In this document: positions 8,806 to 16,506 of the stretch, piece after piece | Layout: each line of letters begins with the position of its first letter | Numbering within the stretch: position 1 is the first letter of the stretch | Assembly: GCA_002709045.1 (NCBI GenBank) | Contig: PAPJ01000009.1 | Coordinates: 1-41,056, forward strand | Reading direction: 5' to 3' | Length of the DNA: 41,056 nucleotides | From: Planctomycetaceae bacterium | GTDB taxonomy: Bacteria > Planctomycetota > Planctomycetia > Pirellulales > Pirellulaceae | Notes under the pieces: generated by a model | What the model was told of the DNA's origin: nothing | What the model saw: only the letters and a program-made list of their open reading frames with translations | Database searches by the model: none | Position numbers and translations under genes: made by a program

Positions 8806-9627
8806 TTAACCTCGCAGGCCCACCTGCTGCATCAAATTATCGGTTTCACGATATGCTTCTTCTACCCACTCCACAATTTTGCCGGGCTCGGGTGAATATT
8901 CCAGTTCGATCGAAATTGCTCCATCGAAATCGAGTTGCTTGATGGCTTCTAAATAGGGGATAAAGTCACACACGCCACGTCCCGGAGGCAGGTCGCCATG
9001 GACATTCCCGTCACAGTCGGAAATGTGCACATGAATTGCCCTGTCTTTTAGCTTGAGAATATCTTCCGGAGCGTCACCAGCCAATAAAACATGGGAGACG
9101 TCGATGTTTGCTTTTACGGCAGGGTGGTCCACCTGATCAATAAACTTAACCATATTTTCGATATTGTTAAGCAACGACAGTTTGAAGGGTTCCAGCTCTA
9201 ATGCAATTTGTATTCCCAGTTTTTCGGCATAGCTACCCAGTGCTCTGCAGTGCTCCACGGCAGTATTCCATTGTTCCACCGGTGGTATGACTTCCTGTTG
9301 CCAGATATATTCGCCGAGAACTAGCAGTAGGTTGTCTGCGTTGTATTCGTATACAAGGTCAAGGTACTGTTCACACCGTTTGAGATGAAATCGTTGAATG
9401 CTGGGGTTAAAGTCGATAAGTCCAACGGCCACACAGCAGATCGACTTAATTGGTAAGCCCAGACGATCGCATTCGTCTTTAATCAGTCGCCGTTCCTGAA
9501 TGTCAGCATCGAGCGGATCAACGAATATATCGACACAATCAAAGCCGATTTCTTTGGTCTTTTGCAGACCGAACTGAGTTGGCTGATTGGACTGTACCCA
9601 GGCTGAGTTAATTAAGCCTAACTGCAT
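8806..9627 (-). CDS. Sugar phosphate isomerase/epimerase-like TIM barrel
   Basis: A protein of 273 residues from the AP endonuclease 2/xylose-isomerase-like TIM barrel superfamily, as in the IolE/IolI, hydroxypyruvate isomerase and tagatose epimerase families. Metal-binding positions look intact: Glu in ALELEPF, Asp and His in KANIDVSHVL, His in HVHISDCDG, and Glu in SIELEYS near the C-terminus. Its ribosome binding site AGGAGA lies inside the last codons of the upstream prolyl oligopeptidase gene, and the gap to that stop is only six bases, so translation is probably coupled. With the downstream Gfo/Idh oxidoreductase it likely forms a catabolic pair for a sugar or inositol derivative. Confidence 0.9.
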   Translation of the reverse strand: MQLGLINSAWVQSNQPTQFGLQKTKEIGFDCVDIFVDPLDADIQERRLIKDECDRLGLPIKSICCVAVGLIDFNPSIQRFHLKRCEQYLDLVYEYNADNLLLVLGEYIWQQEVIPPVEQWNTAVEHCRALGSYAEKLGIQIALELEPFKLSLLNNIENMVKFIDQVDHPAVKANIDVSHVLLAGDAPEDILKLKDRAIHVHISDCDGNVHGDLPPGRGVCDFIPYLEAIKQLDFDGAISIELEYSPEPGKIVEWVEEAYRETDNLMQQVGLRG

Positions 9628-9633
9628 GGTGTT

Positions 9634-11859
9634 TTAATCTCCTATTGTCCAGCGTTTATTTTTTAATACTTCGGTAAGAAAAGCGAAGACATCTGCTGCT
9701 GCTTCAATGCGTTTGCTGGTTGGGGTTCCGGCTCCATGTCCGGCACTCTCTTCAATCCGGATTAAGACCGGGTTTTCACCTTGATGACAATGCTGAAGTT
9801 CCGCTGCGAATTTGAAACTATGACCCGGTACAACACGGTCGTCATGGTCAGCGGTTGTGACCAACGTGGGCGGGTAATTTGTTCCGGCCTTTAAGTTGTG
9901 GAGTGGCGAATACTTAATGAGTGTATTGAACTGGTGTTGATCATCAGAACTTCCGTATTCACCAACCCAGGCCCAGCCAATCGTAAATTTGTGATATCGT
10001 AACATATCCATTACACCAACGGCAGGAATGGCCGCCCCATAAAGATCCGGTCGTTGTGTCATACATGCACCAACCAGCAAGCCTCCGTTGCTGCCTCCTC
10101 GGATTGCGAGATTAGATGTATTGGTGTAGTCCTTCTCAATCATCCACTCAGCGCAGGAAATGAAATCATCAAATACGTTTTGTTTGTTGTCGCGCATTCC
10201 GGCCTCATGCCACCGCAGACCGTATTCACCACCGCCACGTAAATTAGCGACAGCGTAAACACCCCCCATTTCAAGCCAAACCAGATTGGCAACGGAGAAT
10301 CCGGGAGTCAGAGAAATGTCGAATCCGCCATAGCCGTAAAGAATTGTCGGGTTCTTACCGTTAAGCTTTAGTCCCTTTCTACTGGTGACAAACATCGGTA
10401 CTTTCGTCCCATCTTTACTTTTTACAAAGACCTGCTTGGTTTCGTACCGGTCCGGATCAAAAGCTACCTTTGGTTCTTTGTATAGTTCGGATTCCCCGGT
10501 TTCAATGTTGTAACGGTAGATACGTGTCGGAGTGACATAGTTGGTGAAACTGTAAAATGTTTCCCCCTCTTTTCGTTGACCACCGAATCCACTCGTCGAA
10601 CCAACTCCCGGTAATTCGACTTCCCGAATCTTCTTTCCTGTTTCCGAGAAGACATAGGCTCGGTTTTGAGCATCCTGCAGGTACTGCACAATGAAGTGTC
10701 CACCGGTATTGGAAATGCCTTCGAGTCGATGCTCTGATTCTGCAATCAAAGTTTTCCAGTTATCGGGTTCCGGATTATTTAGATTGATTTGGACCACTCG
10801 TTTTTGTGGAGCTTCCAGGTCCGTAAGAATCCAGAATTGATTGCCGTCATTGCCTATAAAATCGTAATCGGCATTGAAACCGGAAATCAGTTCCACAACT
10901 TCAGCATTGTCCTGCCTGAGATCCTTATAGAAAAGTTGATTTTTGCGATCAGACCCTTTCCAGACGGAGATGATGAGGTAGTTGCCATCTTCGGTGACAT
11001 AGCCTCCAAAGCCCCATTGCTTTTTATCTTCTCGCTGATAAATCAGCTGATCAGCAGATTGCGGCGTACCAATTTTATGGAAGTACAGTTTTTGGAAATA
11101 GTTTGTTCCGGAGAGTTCTTCTCCTTGTTCTGGCTCGTCGTAACGGCTGTAAAAAAAGCCCGAATTGTCATGAGCCCAGGAAGCACCGGAGAATTTAGAC
11201 CACTGGAGATGGTCTTCCAGTTTCATACCGGTTTCCACATTTAAGACATGCCATTCACGCCAGTCGGAACCCGCCGAAGAGATACTATAGGCCAGGAGCT
11301 TTCCATTAGGACTTGGGGAATAGGACGATAATGCCTTCGTCCCTTCCTTCGACCACTGATTGGGATCAAGCAGAACCCGGGCTTTACGATCCAAAGAACT
11401 AGTGACATAGAGCACACTTTGGTTTTGGAGACCATTGTTGTGAGAGTAGAAGTAGAAATCCCCACGTTTGAACGGGCGACCATGGCGTTCATAATTCCAA
11501 AGTGTTGTGAGACGGTCGACGATCGGTTGACGCGTCGGGATGTTTCTCAGGTAGTTAAAGGTAATTTTGTTCTGAGATTTAATCCACTTCGCCGTCTCTT
11601 CGGATTCGGTGTCTTCGAGCCAGCGATATGGATCGGAAACAGTGTTGCCGTGGTATTGCTCTTCGGTGTTGTCCCGCCGAGTGTCTGGATAATGGAATTC
11701 TGGCATTCTTCTATCTTTTAGTGCTAAAGGTGAGTTTGCATTACGCTTGACAAAAATGGGGCGTTGAGCCATCGCAGGTGAAGCTAGCAATGGCAGTAGC
11801 AAAAAGAACAGTATTCCGCCTAAAAACACCGGTCGTAGAGGAAATTGTGGTGACATCAT
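9634..11859 (-). CDS. Secreted prolyl oligopeptidase (family S9A)
   Basis: A serine peptidase cleaving short peptides after proline. It has 741 residues, with an N-terminal hydrophobic signal segment (about 12-31, ending ASPAMA). A seven-bladed beta-propeller domain follows (YPDTRRDNTEEQYHG, DPYRWLED), then the C-terminal alpha/beta hydrolase. The catalytic triad is visible: Ser near 590 in GGSNGGLL, Asp in DHDDRV near 671-676, and His near 708 in SAGHGAG. The YGYGGF oxyanion-region motif is present. The signal segment places it in the periplasm or outside. It is the first gene of the unit with the TIM-barrel isomerase and oxidoreductase, although a functional link between a peptidase and sugar enzymes is not obvious. 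Confidence 0.94.
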   Translation of the reverse strand: MMSPQFPLRPVFLGGILFFLLLPLLASPAMAQRPIFVKRNANSPLALKDRRMPEFHYPDTRRDNTEEQYHGNTVSDPYRWLEDTESEETAKWIKSQNKITFNYLRNIPTRQPIVDRLTTLWNYERHGRPFKRGDFYFYSHNNGLQNQSVLYVTSSLDRKARVLLDPNQWSKEGTKALSSYSPSPNGKLLAYSISSAGSDWREWHVLNVETGMKLEDHLQWSKFSGASWAHDNSGFFYSRYDEPEQGEELSGTNYFQKLYFHKIGTPQSADQLIYQREDKKQWGFGGYVTEDGNYLIISVWKGSDRKNQLFYKDLRQDNAEVVELISGFNADYDFIGNDGNQFWILTDLEAPQKRVVQINLNNPEPDNWKTLIAESEHRLEGISNTGGHFIVQYLQDAQNRAYVFSETGKKIREVELPGVGSTSGFGGQRKEGETFYSFTNYVTPTRIYRYNIETGESELYKEPKVAFDPDRYETKQVFVKSKDGTKVPMFVTSRKGLKLNGKNPTILYGYGGFDISLTPGFSVANLVWLEMGGVYAVANLRGGGEYGLRWHEAGMRDNKQNVFDDFISCAEWMIEKDYTNTSNLAIRGGSNGGLLVGACMTQRPDLYGAAIPAVGVMDMLRYHKFTIGWAWVGEYGSSDDQHQFNTLIKYSPLHNLKAGTNYPPTLVTTADHDDRVVPGHSFKFAAELQHCHQGENPVLIRIEESAGHGAGTPTSKRIEAAADVFAFLTEVLKNKRWTIGD

Positions 11860-12020
11860 TATGGTTATCTCAAAATACTTAAAAGTCTTGGGTAATTCAC
11901 AATATACAACAGTTTACTACGGCATGTGACGGAGCTCTGACGCTTAGCTGGCAACTATTTGTCAGTGGTGTGGTGCAATATAGTCACGACTTTTTATCGT
12001 GATTACCAGCAGATAAGATC
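11860..12020. promoter_or_regulatory. Divergent intergenic region between prolyl oligopeptidase and comEC
   Basis: This 161-base gap must hold promoters for both genes. It contains a perfect 6-bp hairpin, TCACGA (11984-11989) with TCGTGA (11997-12002), just upstream of the comEC start, where it could affect translation. I see no convincing -35/-10 pair and no clear ribosome binding site for comEC. Confidence 0.3.
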
Positions 12021-14567
12021 ATGCATCACCAACTCACTCCGATTAGTGGGATCTTCCTAAGTACTGTCTTGGGAATCCTGCTTGACAGGTATTTTTGTCT
12101 TACTCCTTTCATCTATTTGGCAGGTTGTGTCGTTGCCGGTGGACTAGGTCTGTGGGGCATTGCAGATGGGAGACGAGATAAACAACGAAAAGATCGGCAG
12201 ATTAGATGTTTGGTACTCAAGTTTTCGATGTTCCTTTTTGTCGGTTGTGCCTTTGCGGTTTGGCATTATCTGGATTGGTGGTATGAACCTGCTAATTCGT
12301 TTCGTTCCCGACTTCTGCATCCTGTTCCAGTGATCGCCATGGTTGAACTTGAGCGAGAAGTGCGAGTAGCGCCTCAGCAACCGTGGCATCCTTTACGCCG
12401 TGGTCAGCAAAATAGGACCATTACTGCTGAGGTAACTATACGTGCACTTAGGCAATTCTCAGAGGATGAATTTCAATGGCTGGAAGTTAGCGGAAACGGA
12501 ACATTGGTTGCTTCCCTTGCACAAACTGAAGAGATTACTCGGAAATGGCTGGCATTGCCGGCCGGTTGCTGTCTCAGAGTTCAGGGGACGGCCTCGCCCA
12601 TGCGGAATGCTGATAACCCGGGTGGATGGGATTCCGCTATGTATCATTGGGGACAACGTCGTGGTTTTGTGTTAACTGTATCGGATGATCTACAAGCTGT
12701 CAGCGTCACGGGTTATGCCAACCGCTGGTTTAGTCAAATGCGGGACAGTATACGACAAATTGCACGAGTGAATCTTAAGCGAGGTTTAAGTGAACGGCAA
12801 TTTCGACTAGCTTCTGCCGTACTACTGGGTGATCGTCATCATTTACATTCCGAAGAACTCGAACAGTTCGCTAGAGGAGGGATTATTCATCTGGTTGCGA
12901 TTTCCGGGCTGCACGTGGGAGTATTGGGCTTGGGATTGTTATTTCCACTACGCTTCTTTTCTCGCCATCATCTTCTTTGGTATGCCGTAACACTTCTGCT
13001 GATCTGGTTCTACGCGGTTATTGTGGACCTCCGACCACCGGTAACGCGAGCTGCGATTCTAATCTCTATCTCTATCATGGGGCGGATATGTTTTCGTGAA
13101 TTTCACTCAGTCTATTGCCTGTATCTGGCAGGAATCATCATCCTGATTAGCAATCCGTCGACCTTATTTGACGTGGGAACTCAATTGTCGTTTATTGCCG
13201 TTGCAACTTTATTTTTAATTCAATCACGCATCAGTCCGGATACTTCCCCGGTTAAAAAACTTTTGTTCAGGCGTAAATCTTTTGGCTTTCGAGCCTGCGT
13301 TGGAATTTTGCAGATCTTTAAGGCGACTATTGTGGCTACTATTGCCGTTGTGTTGGTAGCGTTACCTTTGACTTCCGCTAATTTTCATCTGGTCAGTGTA
13401 GTAGGTGTTTTGCTGAACGCGTTATTGGTAATCCCGGTTTCGATCGCTATTTTCAGTGGTTTTTTATTGGTGCTAGCCGGGAATTTACCCTTGCTTTATT
13501 ATCTGCCCGCGATGTTTGCAGAAACATCCTTTGGATTGATTTGGGAATTAAACGACAGGCATGGATTTGATGGTATCGGAACCCACTGGCTTTCCGGCCC
13601 CACAACCCAGTGGTGCGTTTTGTTTTATTTTCTCTTGAGCCTGTCTTTTGGAGTGCTTCCTTTTGCTTGCCATTATCAAAAGATGTTCCGTTGGTGCCTG
13701 GGAGTTTGGGTATTGGGTAGTCTTTTACTTTTCCCACAGCGGATAGGATTCAGATCGACAGTTCGGGATTTTCGCGTTGTTTTTATCAATGTTGAGCACG
13801 GCACGTCGGTCTTATTGGAAGTGCCTGGTGCGGGCGTCTGGCTTTATGACGCCGGCAGTCTTACGGACTTCAGGATCGCGGGACGCGTCATAGCAGATAC
13901 CTTGTGGAGGAGAGGGCATAGTCGACTTAATGGTGTTTTCCTTTCTCATGCCGATCTGGATCACTTCAATGCAGTCCCTTATCTGTTGCCACGATTTCAA
14001 CCTCAACGATTATTAGTTTCAAAGCGAATGAAACATCAAATGTTTCCTTTTCAGCCAGAGAAGAAGACTGGGGCCGCGATTAGGTATTTAGCAGAAACTC
14101 TGAAGGAGCATCAGATTAAAATCGAAACGCTTACAGCCCCCGACCGGTTACAACTTGGCATCTTGAATGTAGACGTTTTAGCCCCCCAAAAAGGATATAA
14201 GTATTCATCAGACAATGATGCCAGTTTAGTACTAAGGATAAAAAATTCGGACAGTCGAGTTTTGTTGCCAGGTGACATCGAAAAAGAAGGAATTGAAGTT
14301 TTGATCGATAATCATCCGGTAAAACAGTGTGATATTGTGATGGTCCCTCATCACGGTAGCGTTCACAGCGAGCCTGAATGGTTTAGCCAATGGAGTCGCC
14401 CGCGATTTGCGGTCGTTAGCACGGGTCACAAAATGCTTCCGGATCCTGTGGTCGCGAGTTATCTGGAAGCTGTTAGCCGGCGTCACGGGAAATTATTACT
14501 GACGAGCCAGACTGGCATGATTGAATTTGGACTAGGTCCGCAGGGACTAGAGCCAGTCGCTCAGTAA
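12021..14567 (+). CDS. comEC: ComEC/Rec2-type DNA uptake channel with C-terminal metallo-beta-lactamase domain
   Basis: An inner-membrane channel protein that carries single-stranded DNA into the cytoplasm during natural transformation. It has 848 residues. N-terminal membrane segments and a DUF4131-like OB-type region (about 1-230) are followed by the competence domain with many membrane helices (about 245-560; signature GIIHLVAISGLHVGVLG), then a metallo-beta-lactamase-like domain (about 585-845). The metal motif SHADLDH is near 641-648, with a further PHHGSVHSEP motif near 775. All three modules are present, so it is full length. No comEA or other competence gene is adjacent. Its last 21 bases overlap the 3' end of the ECF sigma factor gene on the other strand. 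Confidence 0.93.
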   Translation: MHHQLTPISGIFLSTVLGILLDRYFCLTPFIYLAGCVVAGGLGLWGIADGRRDKQRKDRQIRCLVLKFSMFLFVGCAFAVWHYLDWWYEPANSFRSRLLHPVPVIAMVELEREVRVAPQQPWHPLRRGQQNRTITAEVTIRALRQFSEDEFQWLEVSGNGTLVASLAQTEEITRKWLALPAGCCLRVQGTASPMRNADNPGGWDSAMYHWGQRRGFVLTVSDDLQAVSVTGYANRWFSQMRDSIRQIARVNLKRGLSERQFRLASAVLLGDRHHLHSEELEQFARGGIIHLVAISGLHVGVLGLGLLFPLRFFSRHHLLWYAVTLLLIWFYAVIVDLRPPVTRAAILISISIMGRICFREFHSVYCLYLAGIIILISNPSTLFDVGTQLSFIAVATLFLIQSRISPDTSPVKKLLFRRKSFGFRACVGILQIFKATIVATIAVVLVALPLTSANFHLVSVVGVLLNALLVIPVSIAIFSGFLLVLAGNLPLLYYLPAMFAETSFGLIWELNDRHGFDGIGTHWLSGPTTQWCVLFYFLLSLSFGVLPFACHYQKMFRWCLGVWVLGSLLLFPQRIGFRSTVRDFRVVFINVEHGTSVLLEVPGAGVWLYDAGSLTDFRIAGRVIADTLWRRGHSRLNGVFLSHADLDHFNAVPYLLPRFQPQRLLVSKRMKHQMFPFQPEKKTGAAIRYLAETLKEHQIKIETLTAPDRLQLGILNVDVLAPQKGYKYSSDNDASLVLRIKNSDSRVLLPGDIEKEGIEVLIDNHPVKQCDIVMVPHHGSVHSEPEWFSQWSRPRFAVVSTGHKMLPDPVVASYLEAVSRRHGKLLLTSQTGMIEFGLGPQGLEPVAQ

Positions 14568-15089
14568 TTCTCGCAGTTGGGCTCGGGCGCGATGCAATCG
14601 ACTGCGGACTGTCCCCAGACTAATATCGAGAACAGATGCAATTTGTTGATAATCATATTCCTCGATTTCCCGCAGCAGAATGACCTTTTGATGATCTTCC
14701 GGTAGTTTGGCGATTGCCATCTTCAGAGCCTCGCGAAATTCGCGGCTCTCGAATCTTTGCTCGGCCGATTGATCAGAGGAGGGAATCATGACTTGTGAGG
14801 TATCAATGGATTCAGGGCGTTGGCGACGTTGCCTGGTTCGGGCAATGTTAAATCCTATCCGATAGATCCAGGTGAAGAAATGAGCATCCTGCTGAAAGGA
14901 ATTTAATTTGCGAAAGACTTGTACAAAGGTTTCTTGAGTGACATCGAGTGCTTCTTCGGAGTTATTGGTGATTGGTAGCAATGACCGATATAGCTGATTC
15001 TGGTACTGCTCAATGAGCTTGATAAGCGCAGTCCGGTCACCTTGTTTAGCAGCCTGGACGAGGTTGACAACGTTGGGATCGGATTTCAC
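14547..15089 (-). CDS. ECF-type RNA polymerase sigma-70 factor
   Basis: A small sigma factor of 180 residues. Region 2 (about 15-85) includes YRSLLPITNN, ALDVTQETFVQVF and FTWIYRIGFNIARTRQRR. Region 4 (about 120-175) has the helix-turn-helix LREIEEYDYQQIASVLDISLG, TVRSRLHRARAQLRELL. There is no region 3, as is usual for the ECF group. No anti-sigma factor gene follows; the gene runs directly into the comEC 3' end on the opposite strand, with a 21-base overlap. The 294 bases upstream are non-coding. The target regulon is unknown. Confidence 0.93.
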   Translation of the reverse strand: MKSDPNVVNLVQAAKQGDRTALIKLIEQYQNQLYRSLLPITNNSEEALDVTQETFVQVFRKLNSFQQDAHFFTWIYRIGFNIARTRQRRQRPESIDTSQVMIPSSDQSAEQRFESREFREALKMAIAKLPEDHQKVILLREIEEYDYQQIASVLDISLGTVRSRLHRARAQLRELLSDWL

Positions 15090-15383
15090 GATGTTGAGTA
15101 GTCAATTAACAGCGGCGCTTACCGCCTGTTGTCTTCCTGAAATACAAAGTGGTGGGCGTCAAATTGGTTGGTAGCGAACATCACAAAATAAACATCATAA
15201 GATAAGACTGTAAGTTTGCTTGTTATGTTCCTACGTTCTTATTGTTCACCAAATGCTTTAAGGGTGTCAAATATTTGGTTAGTGATTACTGATACCCATA
15301 GGTTGGCAACAAGCAAGATTCAAGCTTTTCCAGTTAACTTTACTGATTAGCCCCCGAATTTTATGGTCGTGACCTGTAAATTT
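15090..15383. other. Non-coding gap upstream of the ECF sigma gene
   Basis: The largest intergenic space in the window (294 bases). It lies between the start of the sigma gene and the stop of the exported oxidoreductase gene, both on the minus strand. I see no RNA gene and no supported small gene. The only candidate signal is a weak ECF-type promoter at 15206-15231. Confidence 0.5.
15206..15231 (-). promoter_or_regulatory. Candidate ECF-type promoter of the sigma gene
   Basis: On the minus strand, GGAAC (15227-15231) precedes GTC (15206-15208) by 18 bases. This resembles the GGAAC/GTC boxes of many ECF promoters but is slightly wide-spaced. It lies about 117 bases before the sigma start. It would fit autoregulation, but the match is short. 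Confidence 0.2.
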
Positions 15384-16457
15384 CTAGGTCAGCTTGATTC
15401 CGCTGCCGAGCAGGACACTCTTTTGAACATCCAGATCGTGTTGATAGCTGAAAGGAAACTCTTTTTCCCCTTTTAGCACTGCTGCCATTTCCAAAAAATC
15501 ACCATCGTATCGTCCTTCCAAAGTAGGCAATTTCACAAAGTGTGAGCCTTTGGCTTGCCCGTCTTTTGCCGCTTCGAGGGTTAATTCCAGAACAGGCTTC
15601 TCTAAGGGACGCAGGATGATTGTTCCTTCGCTACCGACAACAATAAATTGCCGGCGTCGAAAACCATCGACTTCTATCATCGCGGAACGAATCGTGGCAG
15701 TCGCTTTAGGATAGTCAAAGATAGCCAGCATATTATCAACCAGTGAATCTTTGTCAGGGTAGGTGGTGCGTGGAAATGCTGTAACACGATCAGGAGTTCC
15801 CATTGCCACATGTAGAGAATCGATCAAGTGGCAACCTAATTCAAACATGGTTCCCCCAGCGTACTCGGCTAGTTGTTTACGCGTAGCGTCGCCAATCTTT
15901 TTACTAATAACCCCGTCTACTTCAAAAACATCACCGAGAAGCCCCTGTTTAATGGAATTGAAGATGAACTGAAATCCGGGATTGTAGCGGAACATATATC
16001 CCATCTGGACCAGCACCTTGTTTTTCTTTGCTGTGGCGATCACTTTCTCAAAACCTGAGTAATTGACACCTGCTGGTTTGTCGAGGTGGATGTGTTTACC
16101 TGCTGAGACACAAATTTGAGCGGCATCGATGAGGTTTTTTACTTCTGTCTCAATACAAACGAATTGTAGGTCTTTGACGTTCAGCAGTTGCTCATGTGTC
16201 ATACGGGCCACGCCTTTGTAGGGTGCCGAGTCTTTTACTCGATTCCACTGAGTATCGTCCGGCTCGACCACACCAACGAATTCGTAAAGCTCAGAGTACT
16301 TTCGGGCAGTGCCAATTTTGCCACTAGCATGGGCATGCTTCGTTCCGATTTGACCGACTTTGATCTTAGCCGCACCAGACAATGCCTGACATTTCGGCAA
16401 TACGTTATAAGTTCCTAATGCGGACAGGAACGAAAGAAAATTCCTTCGTGTTGTCAT
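15384..16457 (-). CDS. Exported Gfo/Idh/MocA-family oxidoreductase with twin-arginine leader
   Basis: A 357-residue NAD(P)-dependent oxidoreductase of the Gfo/Idh/MocA family. The mature protein begins with a Rossmann strand (KIKVGQIGTKHAHA) and has the HLDKPAG motif, equivalent to the family EKP lysine motif. The N-terminus MTTRRNFLSFLSALG is a Tat-like leader, so the folded, cofactor-loaded enzyme is probably exported. The frame is open further upstream to 16565, but that would overlap the gamma-glutamyltransferase gene. The ATG at 16457 has AAGGA seven bases before it and puts the twin arginines at the N-terminus. The substrate is probably a sugar or glycan derivative and cannot be named. 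Confidence 0.88.
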   Translation of the reverse strand: MTTRRNFLSFLSALGTYNVLPKCQALSGAAKIKVGQIGTKHAHASGKIGTARKYSELYEFVGVVEPDDTQWNRVKDSAPYKGVARMTHEQLLNVKDLQFVCIETEVKNLIDAAQICVSAGKHIHLDKPAGVNYSGFEKVIATAKKNKVLVQMGYMFRYNPGFQFIFNSIKQGLLGDVFEVDGVISKKIGDATRKQLAEYAGGTMFELGCHLIDSLHVAMGTPDRVTAFPRTTYPDKDSLVDNMLAIFDYPKATATIRSAMIEVDGFRRRQFIVVGSEGTIILRPLEKPVLELTLEAAKDGQAKGSHFVKLPTLEGRYDGDFLEMAAVLKGEKEFPFSYQHDLDVQKSVLLGSGIKLT

Positions 16458-16506
16458 GTTGAATTCCTTATGGCTATCACTAAGTTGTATTGAATCAGCC
16501 GAAGGT

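Noticed and set aside
8806..9627. Second xylose isomerase
   Set aside because: It shares only the TIM-barrel superfamily; the length and metal motifs fit sugar phosphate isomerase/epimerase-like proteins.
10789..11244. Plus-strand open frame of 151 codons inside the prolyl oligopeptidase gene
   Set aside because: It is antisense to the propeller domain of a clear peptidase and shows no motif.
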